A stretch of DNA of 64,000 bases, taken from contig NC_008380.1 in NCBI RefSeq assembly GCF_000009265.1, positions 2,981,501 through 3,045,500 of the forward strand. The letters are read 5' to 3'. The translations under genes and the position numbers were made by a program. Below the pieces are notes generated by a model, which was not told where the DNA came from, searched no databases, and saw only the letters and a program-made list of their open reading frames with translations. Shown here piece after piece: positions 24,252-33,537 of the stretch. Position 1 is the first letter of the stretch. The number at the start of each line of letters is the position of its first letter. The DNA is from Rhizobium johnstonii 3841. Its GTDB lineage: Bacteria > Pseudomonadota > Alphaproteobacteria > Rhizobiales > Rhizobiaceae.

Positions 24252-25261
24252 AGCTGTGCTCCTTCCTTCATGTCGCCGCGGGTGACGCGTCTCGGACGAA
24301 CGGCGCCGACCAGTCGACCGCCTACCCCCATCAGGCCGCTCGGCGAAAACACCATGAGCAGGATCACCAGCGCGGAATATATGATGAGGTAATAGCCTTC
24401 GGTGAACCGAAGGAATTCCGGCAGAAGGATCACCACCGCGGCTCCCAGCATCGGGCCGAAGAAATAGCCGGACCCGCCAACGACGACCATCAGCAGAATT
24501 TTCAGCGAAAAACTGAGCGCGAAGGAGTTCGGCTCGATATATTGGACCACCGGCGAGACCAGCGATCCGGCAAGCCCCCCGGCCGCCGAACCGATCGCAA
24601 AGGCAAGCAGGGTGATCCGGCGGATATCGAGGCCGAGGCTTTCGGCGCGAATTGGATTTTCGCGCAGGCCCTTGAAGGCACGCCCCCATGGAGAACGGAC
24701 CAGCCCGTACATCAGCAGGGCGAAGATCACGAAGACCACCAGGCAGAGATAGTACATCTTCTGGTTCGACGTCAGCGGGATCGACAGGACGGTGGATTTC
24801 ATGCCGGTATCGAACACCCAGAAATCAGGCCGCGGCATGTTCGACTTTCCATAGGATCCCCCGGTCAGCCAGTCCTCGTTGCGAAGCACGAGCACGAGCA
24901 GCGTGTTGAAGGCGAGCGTGACGAAGGCAAGGAAATGGCCTTTGACGCGCAGCGCCGGAAAGCCCACCAGCAGGCCGATCACGAAACAGGCGGCCACCGA
25001 TACCGGCATGGCGATCAGCCAGTGGATGCCGTTCATGGTCATGAGGGCGGTGATATAGGCGCCGACAGCCATGAACGAGGCCTGCGCGAGGGATATCTGT
25101 CCGGCATAGCCGAGCGTCAGGTTCAGGCCCATCGCCGCGATCGTGTAGATGAGCCACGAGCAGAGGATGAGGGCCACGTAATTTCCGTGTCCGATCGGAG
25201 CAAGCGCGAGAAGTGCTATTCCGACGGCGATCAGCAGCCATTTCGGGACGAGGTTCATCAT
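24248..25261 (-). CDS. Branched-chain-type ABC transporter permease (LivM)
   Basis: 337 aa with about ten membrane segments. The family block LTLGYAGQISLAQASFMAVG near residue 50 and RSPWGRAFKGLRENPIRAES are LivM hallmarks. ATGA overlaps with both LivH and LivG genes show strict operon structure. Confidence 0.93.
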   Translation of the reverse strand: MMNLVPKWLLIAVGIALLALAPIGHGNYVALILCSWLIYTIAAMGLNLTLGYAGQISLAQASFMAVGAYITALMTMNGIHWLIAMPVSVAACFVIGLLVGFPALRVKGHFLAFVTLAFNTLLVLVLRNEDWLTGGSYGKSNMPRPDFWVFDTGMKSTVLSIPLTSNQKMYYLCLVVFVIFALLMYGLVRSPWGRAFKGLRENPIRAESLGLDIRRITLLAFAIGSAAGGLAGSLVSPVVQYIEPNSFALSFSLKILLMVVVGGSGYFFGPMLGAAVVILLPEFLRFTEGYYLIIYSALVILLMVFSPSGLMGVGGRLVGAVRPRRVTRGDMKEGAQL

Positions 25262-26142
25262 ACTTTCCTCCCCTCAGGCGTACCCAGCAGGCCTTCCGGC
25301 CGCCACAGGATGATGACGATGAGCAGGACGAGCGGAACGGCCGCCCGATATTCGGCGGTCACGTAGGTTGCCGTCATATTGTCGAGCACGCCGATCAGCA
25401 GGCCGCCTACGAGCGCGCCGCGGATCTGGTTGAAGCCTCCGACGATCGCGGCGATGAAAGCGATGAGACCGAGATATTCCCCGTTCGAGAACTTCGCGAG
25501 ATAGAACGGCGTGATCAGGAACGATGCCAGCGACGCGAGTGCCGCGTTGATCAGAAAGGTGTAGAGCACCATGCGTCTCGTATCCACGCCGAGAATTTCC
25601 GCCACGTTGGGATTCTGTGCTGTCGCCTGCATGGCGCGGCCCGTTCTCGTGCGGTTGAGAAACAGCGTCAGAGCCACGACGACCGCCAGCGAAATGAAAA
25701 GATGGGCGATGTCAGTGACCGAAATGACTGCGCCGAAGACGTTCAGGCTGCCACCGGAGACGAGCTCCGGAAAGGGCTGCGCTTCCGCCCCGTAGAATTC
25801 CTTGACGCTCTCCTTCAACAGGATCGCCAACGCCATGGTCGCTATCACCAGGGGAAGACCTCCGCCTGCTTTCGACGCCTGCATTGGTTCCACGATCAGC
25901 CGCTTGAACAGATAGCCGAGCACGAAAACGGAAGCCGCAAGCGCGACGAGAATGGCCAAAGGCATCGGCAGCCCAGCCCCAAGCGCCATCAGCATGAAGA
26001 AAGCGGGCAGCATGACGAATTCGCCCTGCGCGAAGTTGACCGTCTGCGCAGCTTGCCAGAGCAGCGTGAAGCCGATCGCCGCCAGCGCGTAGATCGATCC
26101 CGTTGCCAGGCCCGACATAAGGACTTGCAGAAACTGTTGCAT
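25258..26142 (-). CDS. Branched-chain-type ABC transporter permease (LivH)
   Basis: 294 aa from ATG 26142. LivH motifs: GLATGSIYALAAIGFTLLWQ, NFAQGEFVMLPAF and TGRAMQATAQNPNVAEILGV. About eight membrane segments. In-frame sequence extends to 26217 but would overlap the LivK stop region and lacks homology. Pairs with the LivM permease. Confidence 0.92.
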   Translation of the reverse strand: MQQFLQVLMSGLATGSIYALAAIGFTLLWQAAQTVNFAQGEFVMLPAFFMLMALGAGLPMPLAILVALAASVFVLGYLFKRLIVEPMQASKAGGGLPLVIATMALAILLKESVKEFYGAEAQPFPELVSGGSLNVFGAVISVTDIAHLFISLAVVVALTLFLNRTRTGRAMQATAQNPNVAEILGVDTRRMVLYTFLINAALASLASFLITPFYLAKFSNGEYLGLIAFIAAIVGGFNQIRGALVGGLLIGVLDNMTATYVTAEYRAAVPLVLLIVIILWRPEGLLGTPEGRKV

Positions 26143-26191
26143 GGATCTTGCCTCGAAAGGGTGCCGGCCCGGCCGGCACCCGCGCTGAACC

Positions 26192-27340
26192 TCAGTTCGC
26201 CGGAACGGTGCCGACAACCTTCTGTTTGCCGTCGACGACCTGCGTCATGAAGCTTTCACGCGACATTTCGCCGGTATCGTCCCAGGTCGTCGTCAGCAGC
26301 ATTCCGGGATATTTGGCGACATCGAGCGTCAGCCCGTGCAGCTTCTTCGCCAGCGCCTCCCGGTCGAGCGAGCCGTTCATCTCGGAGACGTATTTCACCG
26401 CATAGACGGCGACGTAGCCCTTGAGACCGTTGTGATCGGTCGCGCGATTGTACTTCTGCTTGAACTTCTCGCCGAACGCCTGGATCGCTGGAACGTCGGC
26501 GCCGGCGGTGACGCCGACATGCGCGTAGGCGCCGTCGGCGGCATCACCGGCAAGATCGATGACCTTCTGGCTGGTCAGGGTCACTTCGCCGACGAGCGGC
26601 ACCTTCAATCCCTGCTTTTTGGCTTCCTTCAGGAAGCGGGCGGCCTCCTCTTCGTTCAGATAGACGAAGACGGCTTCGGCGCCTGATTCCTTGATCTTCG
26701 ATACGTCGGCTGCGAAATCGGCCTGGCCCTGCTCGGAAGGAACATCGGCGACGATATCGATGCCGGCTTTCTTCATCTCGTCGGTGAAGACGTCATGGCC
26801 GCCCTTGCCGAACTCGTTGTTCACCCAGGCGACGCCGATCTTCTTCGCCTTCAGCGTGTCCTTGAAATAGGGCGTCAGTCCCGGCACGCCCTTTGCAGCG
26901 CTGGACGACGTGCGGAAGATGTAGGGATTGCCCTGCTGTGTGATGTTCGGGGCTTCGGAACCGGTGAACTGCGGGACGCCGTTCTGCTTTGCGACCAGCA
27001 TGTTAACAATCGTCGAACCGGAGTAGACCGTCCCGATGATCGCATAGGCATCGGCGTCGATCGCCTTCTGCACGAGCGCGCGGGACGTCGGGGCGTCCGA
27101 CTGCGTATCGTAATCGTCCATGACGATTTTCTTGCCGAGAATGCCGCCGTCGGCGTTGATCTCCTCGACCGCCATGTAGGCGCCGTCCCGGTAGTTCTTG
27201 CCGGACACCGCGCCGGCGCCGGAGAGTTCGCATACGCACGGCAACGAGACCGTGTCCTCGGCACGCACGCCCTGCGGATGAAGAGCAGCGCCCGTGATGA
27301 GGGACGCTGCGGCCCAAGCTATCAGATAACGTCTTTTCAT
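26192..27340 (-). CDS. Branched-chain-type ABC transporter substrate-binding protein (LivK-like)
   Basis: 382 aa with signal peptide ending near VRAEDT. Periplasmic type I binding protein: LSGAGAVSGKNYRDGAYMAV, EINADGGILGKKI, and the hinge region IGTVYSGSTIVNMLVAKQNG. First gene of the importer block (livK-H-M-G-F), 134 bp after a shikimate dehydrogenase gene. I infer a shikimate/quinate or aromatic-acid ligand from context only. Confidence 0.9.
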   Translation of the reverse strand: MKRRYLIAWAAASLITGAALHPQGVRAEDTVSLPCVCELSGAGAVSGKNYRDGAYMAVEEINADGGILGKKIVMDDYDTQSDAPTSRALVQKAIDADAYAIIGTVYSGSTIVNMLVAKQNGVPQFTGSEAPNITQQGNPYIFRTSSSAAKGVPGLTPYFKDTLKAKKIGVAWVNNEFGKGGHDVFTDEMKKAGIDIVADVPSEQGQADFAADVSKIKESGAEAVFVYLNEEEAARFLKEAKKQGLKVPLVGEVTLTSQKVIDLAGDAADGAYAHVGVTAGADVPAIQAFGEKFKQKYNRATDHNGLKGYVAVYAVKYVSEMNGSLDREALAKKLHGLTLDVAKYPGMLLTTTWDDTGEMSRESFMTQVVDGKQKVVGTVPAN

Positions 27341-27474
27341 GTCTTCCTCCCAAATACCTCCCGCCCACGCAGGAGACCTCCACCAATCGCCCGAGGCCGG
27401 CTACAGCGCCGGAGCTCGAACGGATTCACTTGAGGACGTCAGACCGCCGCTCCCCGGGGCGGCCTTGCGCCCGC

Positions 27475-28317
27475 TCACGCACCCGGTGTCTTCGCGCGGA
27501 TGTCGTCGATAAGAATTTGACGAAGCTCGCCGGTTACTTCTGGTTTGATCCTGAACCACCTGTTGAAGCCGACCACGCCCTGATGCAGCAGCATGCCGAG
27601 CCCGTCGACGCTACGATGCCCTCGGGCCTTCGCGGCCTTGATCAGCTCGGTTTCGAGCGGCACGTAGATGACGTCGTAGACGATCGCATCCTTCTTCAGC
27701 GGGCTGAGATCGATATCGAGCGGCGGCTGCCCGATCATGCCGAGGCTGGTCGTGTTCACCAGTAGGTCGCATTCGGCGATGAGTTCAGGCAGAGCGTTCA
27801 TTCCATGCGCGCTGACGCCGGCGCCGAAATGCGAGGCCAGCGCCTCGGCCTTGGAAACCGTGCGGTTACACAAGGCGACCGTCAGTCCGCGGCTCAGAAG
27901 CCCGTAGGTGGCAGCCCGCGTTGCGCCGCCGGCGCCGAGGATGACGGCACGCTTCCCCTTGTCCCAGCCGGGCGCCAGTTCGTCGATATTGCCGAGGAAG
28001 CCGATGGCATCCGTGTTGCCGCCGACGAGAACGCCATCCTCCCACCAGATGGTGTTGACCGCGCCCATCTTCCTCGCCGCGTCGTCGATGTGATCAAGAT
28101 GCGGGATCACGGCGGTCTTGTGCGGCACGGTGATATTGCCGCCGATCCATCCGGCCTCTCTGAAGCCTGAGAAAAAGGAATCGATATCTTGCGGCGGGAC
28201 GTCCAGACGCTCGTAGCTGCCCTCGATCCCACAGCGTTTCAGCCAATAGCCGTGCAGCATCGGCGAACGCGAATGTGCGATTGGATGTCCCATGACGAAT
28301 GCGCGGTTCTGCGCCAT
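27475..28317 (-). CDS. Shikimate dehydrogenase family protein (first paralogue)
   Basis: 280 aa. NAD(P)-dependent 3-dehydroshikimate/shikimate (or quinate) dehydrogenase. Motifs: GHPIAHSRSPMLHGYWL substrate site, catalytic Lys in GNITVPHKTAV, catalytic Asp in NTDAIGFL, NAD(P) loop ILGAGGATRAATYGLL, and NTTSLGM. Located between QuiC-type dehydratase and the importer, so probably catabolic: it would feed 3-dehydroshikimate to the dehydratase. The biosynthetic aroE is presumably elsewhere. Confidence 0.9.
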   Translation of the reverse strand: MAQNRAFVMGHPIAHSRSPMLHGYWLKRCGIEGSYERLDVPPQDIDSFFSGFREAGWIGGNITVPHKTAVIPHLDHIDDAARKMGAVNTIWWEDGVLVGGNTDAIGFLGNIDELAPGWDKGKRAVILGAGGATRAATYGLLSRGLTVALCNRTVSKAEALASHFGAGVSAHGMNALPELIAECDLLVNTTSLGMIGQPPLDIDLSPLKKDAIVYDVIYVPLETELIKAAKARGHRSVDGLGMLLHQGVVGFNRWFRIKPEVTGELRQILIDDIRAKTPGA

Positions 28318-28408
28318 TTATGTCCACTCCCTGAAATTCTTCGCGACGCTTTCGGCGGCTCGGAAACCGATACGACGTCTTCCTGCAATGATGGTGGGCT
28401 GGTCGGGG

Positions 28409-30301
28409 TCAGGCACCTGGCATGCCCTCCGGTCGGAGATGGCGCTTCTGGGCGGCTATGCGGAACGGCGCATTCGGTGCGCCATATCCCCTGTATCCGC
28501 CGCGCCGCTCGACGATTTCAAAGAAAAAGCCTTCGCGGAAACTTGGGCTGTAGAGCTGAAGATATTCGCCCTGTTCGTCGCGATCGTAGAGGATATTCGC
28601 CTCGCGCAGCCGGTCCGCCATGACGGGATTCAGGCCGAAGCGGGCCTCGACGTCGTCGTAGTAGTTGCGCGGGATCTTGAGCGGCGAAAATCCATTGGCC
28701 TTCAGCGCTTCGGCGGTCGCGAAAATGTCCGCCGTCGCAAATGCCAGGTGCTGGATGCTCGAGCCGAAGTTTTCGGCGATGAAATGGCCGGCAAGCGTGC
28801 GTCGGTTGTCGGCGCCGTTCATCGTTATCCGCAGCGCACCGTCGGCGCTTTCGACGACTTGGCTGCGAACGAGGCCCGAGGGATCGACGATATCGATCAT
28901 CGGCGTCTTCCTGAGATCGAAGATCGACAGGTAGAACAGCAGCCAGGACGGCAATTCGTCCGCTTTCATCGTCTGTCCGACGTGATCGACCCTGAAAAGA
29001 CCGGCTGCCATGCCGGCGTCCGTCTCTTCCACCGGCTCGAAGTCGATCCCCCACAGGCTGCCGAGTTCGCTCTTTTCGTCGACGAAATAAACGAGGCCGC
29101 CGCCGACACCCCGGATCGCTGGGATTGTCAGCTCTCCCGGACTCACGGATTGCTCGAAAGGCTCCGCCCCGAGTGCCTTGGCCCTTTCAACGGCGTCCCT
29201 CGCATCGTCCACCTTCAGGCAGACGGCATAGGCGGAGGTTCCGTGGACGACGAAGGACGAATAGGCAAAGCCCGTCCGCTCGGTGTTGAGCAGGATATTG
29301 ATGCCGCCCTGGCGCAACAGGGTCACGGCCTTCGACTTGTGCCGGCCATAGGTCTTGAAGCCCATGATGTGGAGAAAGGCCGCGAGTTCGTCAGCGTCCT
29401 CGGCGCTGGTGGCGAATTCGATGAATTCCACACCCCGCACGGAACTGCGGGGCGGTATCTGAGGCGCGTCGAAGGAGACGCCGCCTTCGCTGCGCGCCAC
29501 CCGATCCGCCAAGTCGACCAGCGACCGGCGCCCGTCGACGGAGATCAGTTTTGCGGAGCCGCCGCGAAACTGGTCGTTGAAGATCTCCAGGGATAGCGGC
29601 CCCTTGTAACCCGTCGCCGCGACCGCCCGCATGAAGTCGACGACGGGCAGGTCGCCTTCTCCGGGCATATTGCGGAAATGCCGGCTGAGGTAGAGCAGAT
29701 CCATGTCGATCATCGGCGCATCCGCAAGCTGCACGATAAAGATGCGGTCTCCGGGAATGGCCCGGATGGATTCGACATCGATCCGTCGCGCCAGCGTGTG
29801 GAAGCTGTCGAGGATCAAGCCGATGTTCGGATGGTCGGCCCGGCGGACGATCTCCCAGGCGTCGCGGTGATCGTTGATGTGACGCCCCCAGGCGAGCGCC
29901 TCGTATCCCACCCGGATCGATCGTTTGGCAGCGCGTTCCCCGAGTTCGCGGAAGTCGTCAGCGGCACGATCGATACCGCCGAGCGCGATGGTCGAGACGT
30001 TGGAGCAGACGAGCATCAGCTCGGTGCCCAATTCCTGCATGACGTCGAACTTCCGTTCTGCGCGATCGAATGTCCGGGAGCGGTGCGGCTCGGGCATGCC
30101 CTCGAAGTCGCGAAACGGCTGGAACAGGGTGATCTCCAGCCCGGCGTCGCGCACCATCCGGCCGATCTCCCGGGGCGACGCGTCGAATGTCAGGAAATCG
30201 TTTTCGAAAATCTCGACACCGTCGAAGCCGGCAGCGGAGATCGCCTCCAATTTCTCCCTGAGATCGCCGCTGATCGAGACCGTTGCAATCGAGGTCTTCA
30301 T
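28409..30301 (-). CDS. quiC: Fused 3-dehydroshikimate dehydratase (QuiC type): TIM-barrel plus HPPD-like domain
   Basis: 630 aa two-domain protein. Residues 1-265 are a sugar-phosphate isomerase/AP-endonuclease TIM barrel (MKTSIATVSISGDLREKLEA; metal-site segments GYEALAWGRHINDH, ILDSFHTLARR, SLEIFNDQFRG). Residues about 290-625 are a VOC/4-hydroxyphenylpyruvate dioxygenase-like region (FRVDHVGQTMK, SSIQHLAFATADIF, GEYLQLYSPSF). This fusion is known for bacterial 3-dehydroshikimate dehydratases that make protocatechuate. Its ATG overlaps the second shikimate dehydrogenase stop. Whether the C-terminal half is catalytic or only structural is unresolved. Confidence 0.88.
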   Translation of the reverse strand: MKTSIATVSISGDLREKLEAISAAGFDGVEIFENDFLTFDASPREIGRMVRDAGLEITLFQPFRDFEGMPEPHRSRTFDRAERKFDVMQELGTELMLVCSNVSTIALGGIDRAADDFRELGERAAKRSIRVGYEALAWGRHINDHRDAWEIVRRADHPNIGLILDSFHTLARRIDVESIRAIPGDRIFIVQLADAPMIDMDLLYLSRHFRNMPGEGDLPVVDFMRAVAATGYKGPLSLEIFNDQFRGGSAKLISVDGRRSLVDLADRVARSEGGVSFDAPQIPPRSSVRGVEFIEFATSAEDADELAAFLHIMGFKTYGRHKSKAVTLLRQGGINILLNTERTGFAYSSFVVHGTSAYAVCLKVDDARDAVERAKALGAEPFEQSVSPGELTIPAIRGVGGGLVYFVDEKSELGSLWGIDFEPVEETDAGMAAGLFRVDHVGQTMKADELPSWLLFYLSIFDLRKTPMIDIVDPSGLVRSQVVESADGALRITMNGADNRRTLAGHFIAENFGSSIQHLAFATADIFATAEALKANGFSPLKIPRNYYDDVEARFGLNPVMADRLREANILYDRDEQGEYLQLYSPSFREGFFFEIVERRGGYRGYGAPNAPFRIAAQKRHLRPEGMPGA

Positions 30302-31182
30302 TTCGCTGCCTCCGGCGCAACGGACAATTCGTCCTCGCCGGTCGCTTCGCCTGCGGAGCGCGAGGACGAATTCATGAACCGGAGGTAGCTCAGCTGGATC
30401 GGCAGTTGCGCCAATGCCATCTCCTCGCCGTTTTGAACCTTCAGCCCGTGCCGCTCCGCCTCTTTCAGCCAGGGCGTTACGACAGGCTTGGTGACGGCGT
30501 CGGCGACGATCAGCGCACCGGCCAGTTCGGCGATCGGAAAAGGAAGCGGATCGCCGAAGTTCATGCCGAGCGGCGAAGCGTTGACGGCGATATCGATTTT
30601 CCGACCGGCAGCAACGCGATCGAACACTTCGAGTGCGGGATGATAGCGGCTCAACTCGGCCTCGAGCGCTCTGCGGCGCATCTGGTCGGGCTCGATGATG
30701 GTAAGCGAGCTTGCGCCCTCCGAAGCCAGTTCGAACGCGATCGCCATGCCCGCGCCGCCAGCTCCGATCAGCAGGGCATTGCAGCCGCGCACCCTGACAC
30801 CATGACCGCCGAGCGCGGCGATGAACGCCATCCCGTCGGTCATCTCGCCGATGAGCTTTCCTGAAGGCGATCGCCTGATGGTATTGACGGCTCTTGCGCG
30901 GCGAGCCCGTTCGCTGACCTCGTCGCAGGCCACGAAGGCGGCCTGCTTGTGCGGCATGGTGATGGAGCAGCCGGCGCAGTTCTCCATCGCCCTGAGGACG
31001 TCGAAGAAGCTGGCGACCTTTTCCGGACGGATATCCATCGGCACGATGACGGCGTCGACGCCGTGCTCGGCAAACCAGTTGTTTATCGGACCGGGCGACT
31101 TGACCTGCTCGACAGGGTGGCCGACTAGCGGGATGACGATGGTCTTGCCGGTGACAAGGCGCTTGCGCTTGGGCGAAACCAT
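30298..31182 (-). CDS. Shikimate dehydrogenase family protein (second, divergent paralogue)
   Basis: 294 aa from ATG 31182, with GGAGG nine bases upstream. Keeps the catalytic Lys in CSITMPHKQAAF and Asp in EMTDGMAF, and the nucleotide loop LLIGAGGAGMAIAFELA. Substrate-binding N-terminus differs from canonical AroE: VGHPVEQVKSPGPINNWF replaces the usual SRSP block. ATGA-overlaps quiC, so a catabolic partner is likely: a shikimate/quinate dehydrogenase, or an enzyme oxidising 3-dehydroshikimate. Specificity is inference. Confidence 0.85.
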   Translation of the reverse strand: MVSPKRKRLVTGKTIVIPLVGHPVEQVKSPGPINNWFAEHGVDAVIVPMDIRPEKVASFFDVLRAMENCAGCSITMPHKQAAFVACDEVSERARRARAVNTIRRSPSGKLIGEMTDGMAFIAALGGHGVRVRGCNALLIGAGGAGMAIAFELASEGASSLTIIEPDQMRRRALEAELSRYHPALEVFDRVAAGRKIDIAVNASPLGMNFGDPLPFPIAELAGALIVADAVTKPVVTPWLKEAERHGLKVQNGEEMALAQLPIQLSYLRFMNSSSRSAGEATGEDELSVAPEAAK

Positions 31183-31344
31183 TGATCCTCCATCCTCCAT
31201 CGCGAAGAGTTCACACGGGGATCCGCTCCTCCGTGCGAGGTGGCCTCCTCCTGCCGCCTCCAAAGAAATCTTCGACGGGACGATTGATGAACTGGTCAAA
31301 AATGAATCGCAAATACCAAAATCCTCCCAAACCGTAACATCATG

Positions 31345-32274
31345 TTAAGTTTTGCGCAGTTTCTGCGCCTTCTGTTGCGGCGGAGACGACACGGCCTTCA
31401 TTTCGGATCGCAGAGATTCGATGAGTGCTTCCGCGTAGACGGAAAGGGCCATGTCGTTGCGGTGGGCCGCATAGGTGCTGAACGTGGTCTTCGCTTCGAT
31501 CTCGAGGCATTTCACGTCGGGCATCTTCCCGTGAGCCACGGTGAACTCGTCGATGATGGCGATCCCCAGGCCGGCGGCGACGAGGCTTCCCACCGTGGTG
31601 CCGAAGCGGGTTTTGATCTTCATGTTGAATGAGAGCCCTTCGCGGCGGAAGATCTCGGTCATGATGCGGCCGTAAGGATCGTTCGGATCGATGCCGATCA
31701 GCGGGTGCTTGACGATGTCGGCCGGACGGATCGAATCCTGCTGCGCAAGCTCGCTGTCGAGCGCGACGATGCAGAACAGCCGTCCCGTGGCGAGTGGCGC
31801 GAAATCGATGATCGAATGGTCGAATCGCGAGCTGATTGCCACGACCTCTCCGCGGCCGAGCAGAAGATAGTCGATCGACTGTTCGATCTTGAGGATGTCG
31901 ATTTCGATACCGATATCGGGAAAGCGGCGCTTCAGCCTTTCGACCGCACGCGGCACCATGGCGTTGGCGATGCTCGGCACAGAAGCAAAACTCAACTCGC
32001 GCCCCTCGCCGCTGCCGAGGCGCCCGATCGCGTTCTGCAGGTCTTCGACCTTCAAATGAATGTTGTCGAGAAGATCGAAAACATTGCGCGCTTCGGGTGT
32101 GGGCACGTAGCGGCCGTGCCGCCGGTTGAAGAGCGGCACGCCGACCATGTCTTCGGTATATTTCATCAGGCGGCTGACGCCCGGCGCGGAAATGTTCAGC
32201 AGCTTGGCCGCACCCGCAATCGTGCCGGTCACCATGATGGCGCGGATGATTTCTATCTGCCTCAGTGTCAGCAC
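31345..32274 (-). CDS. LysR-family regulator in the shikimate/protocatechuate cluster
   Basis: 309 aa, GTG start at 32274 with AAGGAG five bases upstream. HTH at residues 1-60 (MLTLRQIEIIRAIMVTGTIA; then NISAPGVSRLMKYTEDMVGV), then the effector domain. The opening resembles the NocR/OccR-like LysR subgroup. Placed between the ring-cleavage genes and the shikimate genes on the same strand; probably regulates the cluster. A 162-bp gap downstream precedes the next gene. Confidence 0.88.
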   Translation of the reverse strand: MLTLRQIEIIRAIMVTGTIAGAAKLLNISAPGVSRLMKYTEDMVGVPLFNRRHGRYVPTPEARNVFDLLDNIHLKVEDLQNAIGRLGSGEGRELSFASVPSIANAMVPRAVERLKRRFPDIGIEIDILKIEQSIDYLLLGRGEVVAISSRFDHSIIDFAPLATGRLFCIVALDSELAQQDSIRPADIVKHPLIGIDPNDPYGRIMTEIFRREGLSFNMKIKTRFGTTVGSLVAAGLGIAIIDEFTVAHGKMPDVKCLEIEAKTTFSTYAAHRNDMALSVYAEALIESLRSEMKAVSSPPQQKAQKLRKT

Positions 32275-32345
32275 CGAAACTCCTTCCTCTTTCCGGTGTG
32301 CCGCGCCCGCTGCCGCAAGCCGTGTTCAGATCGTGAAATCAAGCG

Positions 32346-32620
32346 CTAGAGCCTTTCCGGGTTAGATTGAAGCATTCTGTTGGCTCAAACGGAGTCGGAT
32401 GGTCGACCGGCCGGCGCGTGTCGTAGCCCAGTTCTACGGCCAAGCCGGCCGGTCGATCAGGCGGCCCGTTTCAGCCAACCCGAAGGGCCGGGCATCTTTG
32501 CGCCAGGATCAGAGGCGATCGGCTCGGACGTACCAAGGGGTATGCCCTTCGCCAATCGCCTCTGCCCTGACGAAAACCTGCTCCGGCAGAACGCTTCAAT
32601 CTAACCCGGAAAGGCTCTAG
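32346..32620. mobile_element. MITE-like element with 38-bp terminal inverted repeats
   Basis: Left end 32346-32383 and right end 32583-32620 are near-perfect inverted repeats beginning CTAGAGCCTTTCCGGGTTAG. Internal palindromes: GACCGGCCGGC / GCCGGCCGGTC and CAGAGGCGAT / ATCGCCTCTG. The 275-bp element has no protein gene of note, typical of a non-autonomous repeat. Its right-end CTAG supplies the TAG stop of the amidohydrolase gene at 32617. Confidence 0.85.
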
Positions 32621-33447
32621 CTGCCGAAGCCGAACAGTCTGCGCGGTGTCTCCCACAGAATCTGGCGACGGTCTTCGACATCGGGAAAGAGCATTTCGAC
32701 CAGCTTGAGAAGTGGGCCGTAATCCTGGCGGTCGGCCGCGCGCAGATAGGGCCAGTCGGAAGCCCACATGCATTGTTCCAGCCCGAAGGCACCGACCAGC
32801 GCCCGCAGGAAAGGCCAGGTATCTTCGAAGGGGTAGGCCGTGCCCGCAAACTTCGCGTAGCCGGACAGCTTCACATGGACGCGGCCGGTATCGGAAAGCC
32901 GCAGCAGCGTCTCGAATCCGGGATAGTCCAACCCATCGCGGGGCGTCGGGCGTCCGCAGTGATCGATCAATACCCGTACGGGGATTTTTTCGATCCATGG
33001 CCGGAACATCGCCAGCTGGTCGTGCTCGACCTGTATCTGGACGAACATATCGAGCTTGGCGAGCTTCTCCATCAAGCCGGAAGCGCTCTCGTAATAAGCG
33101 TTTCCATGGAAGGTCGGATTGAGGGCAATTCCGACGATGCCCTGGTCCCGAAGCGCGCGAAGTGTGGCCGTCTCTGCGTCGAGAGCGGCAATCGCCACGC
33201 CCTTGAAGAGCTTCGGATGACGCCGGATCGCATCGAGCATGCAGCTGTTGTCCGAGCCATATCCGGAGTTCGGCTGCACCAGAAGGGCGTGGCGGGTGCC
33301 ATAGGCCTGCATCACCTGCACAAGTTGGGCGGTCGTGCCGATCTCCTGCCCCCATGGCTTATACGCCGCGTCCTCCGCATAGGGAAACTGCGCGGGATCG
33401 AGGACATGCGCATGGCAGTCGATCTTCGCCTCTTCAAAAATACTCAT
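32617..33447 (-). CDS. Amidohydrolase family protein, 2-pyrone-4,6-dicarboxylate lactonase-like
   Basis: 276 aa. Metal-dependent TIM-barrel hydrolase of the Amidohydro_2 family: DCHAHVLDP near residue 9, VRVLIDHCGRPTP, VHVKLSGYAKF and MWASDWPYL. This layout fits LigI-type PDC hydrolases, which open 2-pyrone-4,6-dicarboxylate to 4-oxalomesaconate, and its neighbours are the next three steps. The TAG stop is formed by the end of an inserted repeat element, so the native C-terminus may have been altered by a few residues. A GGAGG precedes the ATG. Confidence 0.82.
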   Translation of the reverse strand: MSIFEEAKIDCHAHVLDPAQFPYAEDAAYKPWGQEIGTTAQLVQVMQAYGTRHALLVQPNSGYGSDNSCMLDAIRRHPKLFKGVAIAALDAETATLRALRDQGIVGIALNPTFHGNAYYESASGLMEKLAKLDMFVQIQVEHDQLAMFRPWIEKIPVRVLIDHCGRPTPRDGLDYPGFETLLRLSDTGRVHVKLSGYAKFAGTAYPFEDTWPFLRALVGAFGLEQCMWASDWPYLRAADRQDYGPLLKLVEMLFPDVEDRRQILWETPRRLFGFGS

Positions 33448-33537
33448 TCGTCCTCCCGACGACGGCGCACGTAGATTTCATTCACGCGCGACCCGTGACT
33501 GCGCCGTTCTGCATTATGATTTCATCAGTGCGGTCCC

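Noticed and set aside
28292..29596. 434-aa plus-strand open frame opposite quiC
   Set aside because: Shadow of the well-supported QuiC-type gene; no domain recognised.
31335..31347. TAACATCATGTTA dyad
   Set aside because: Perfect but short and it overlaps the stop codon of the LysR gene; could be chance, so not listed as an operator.
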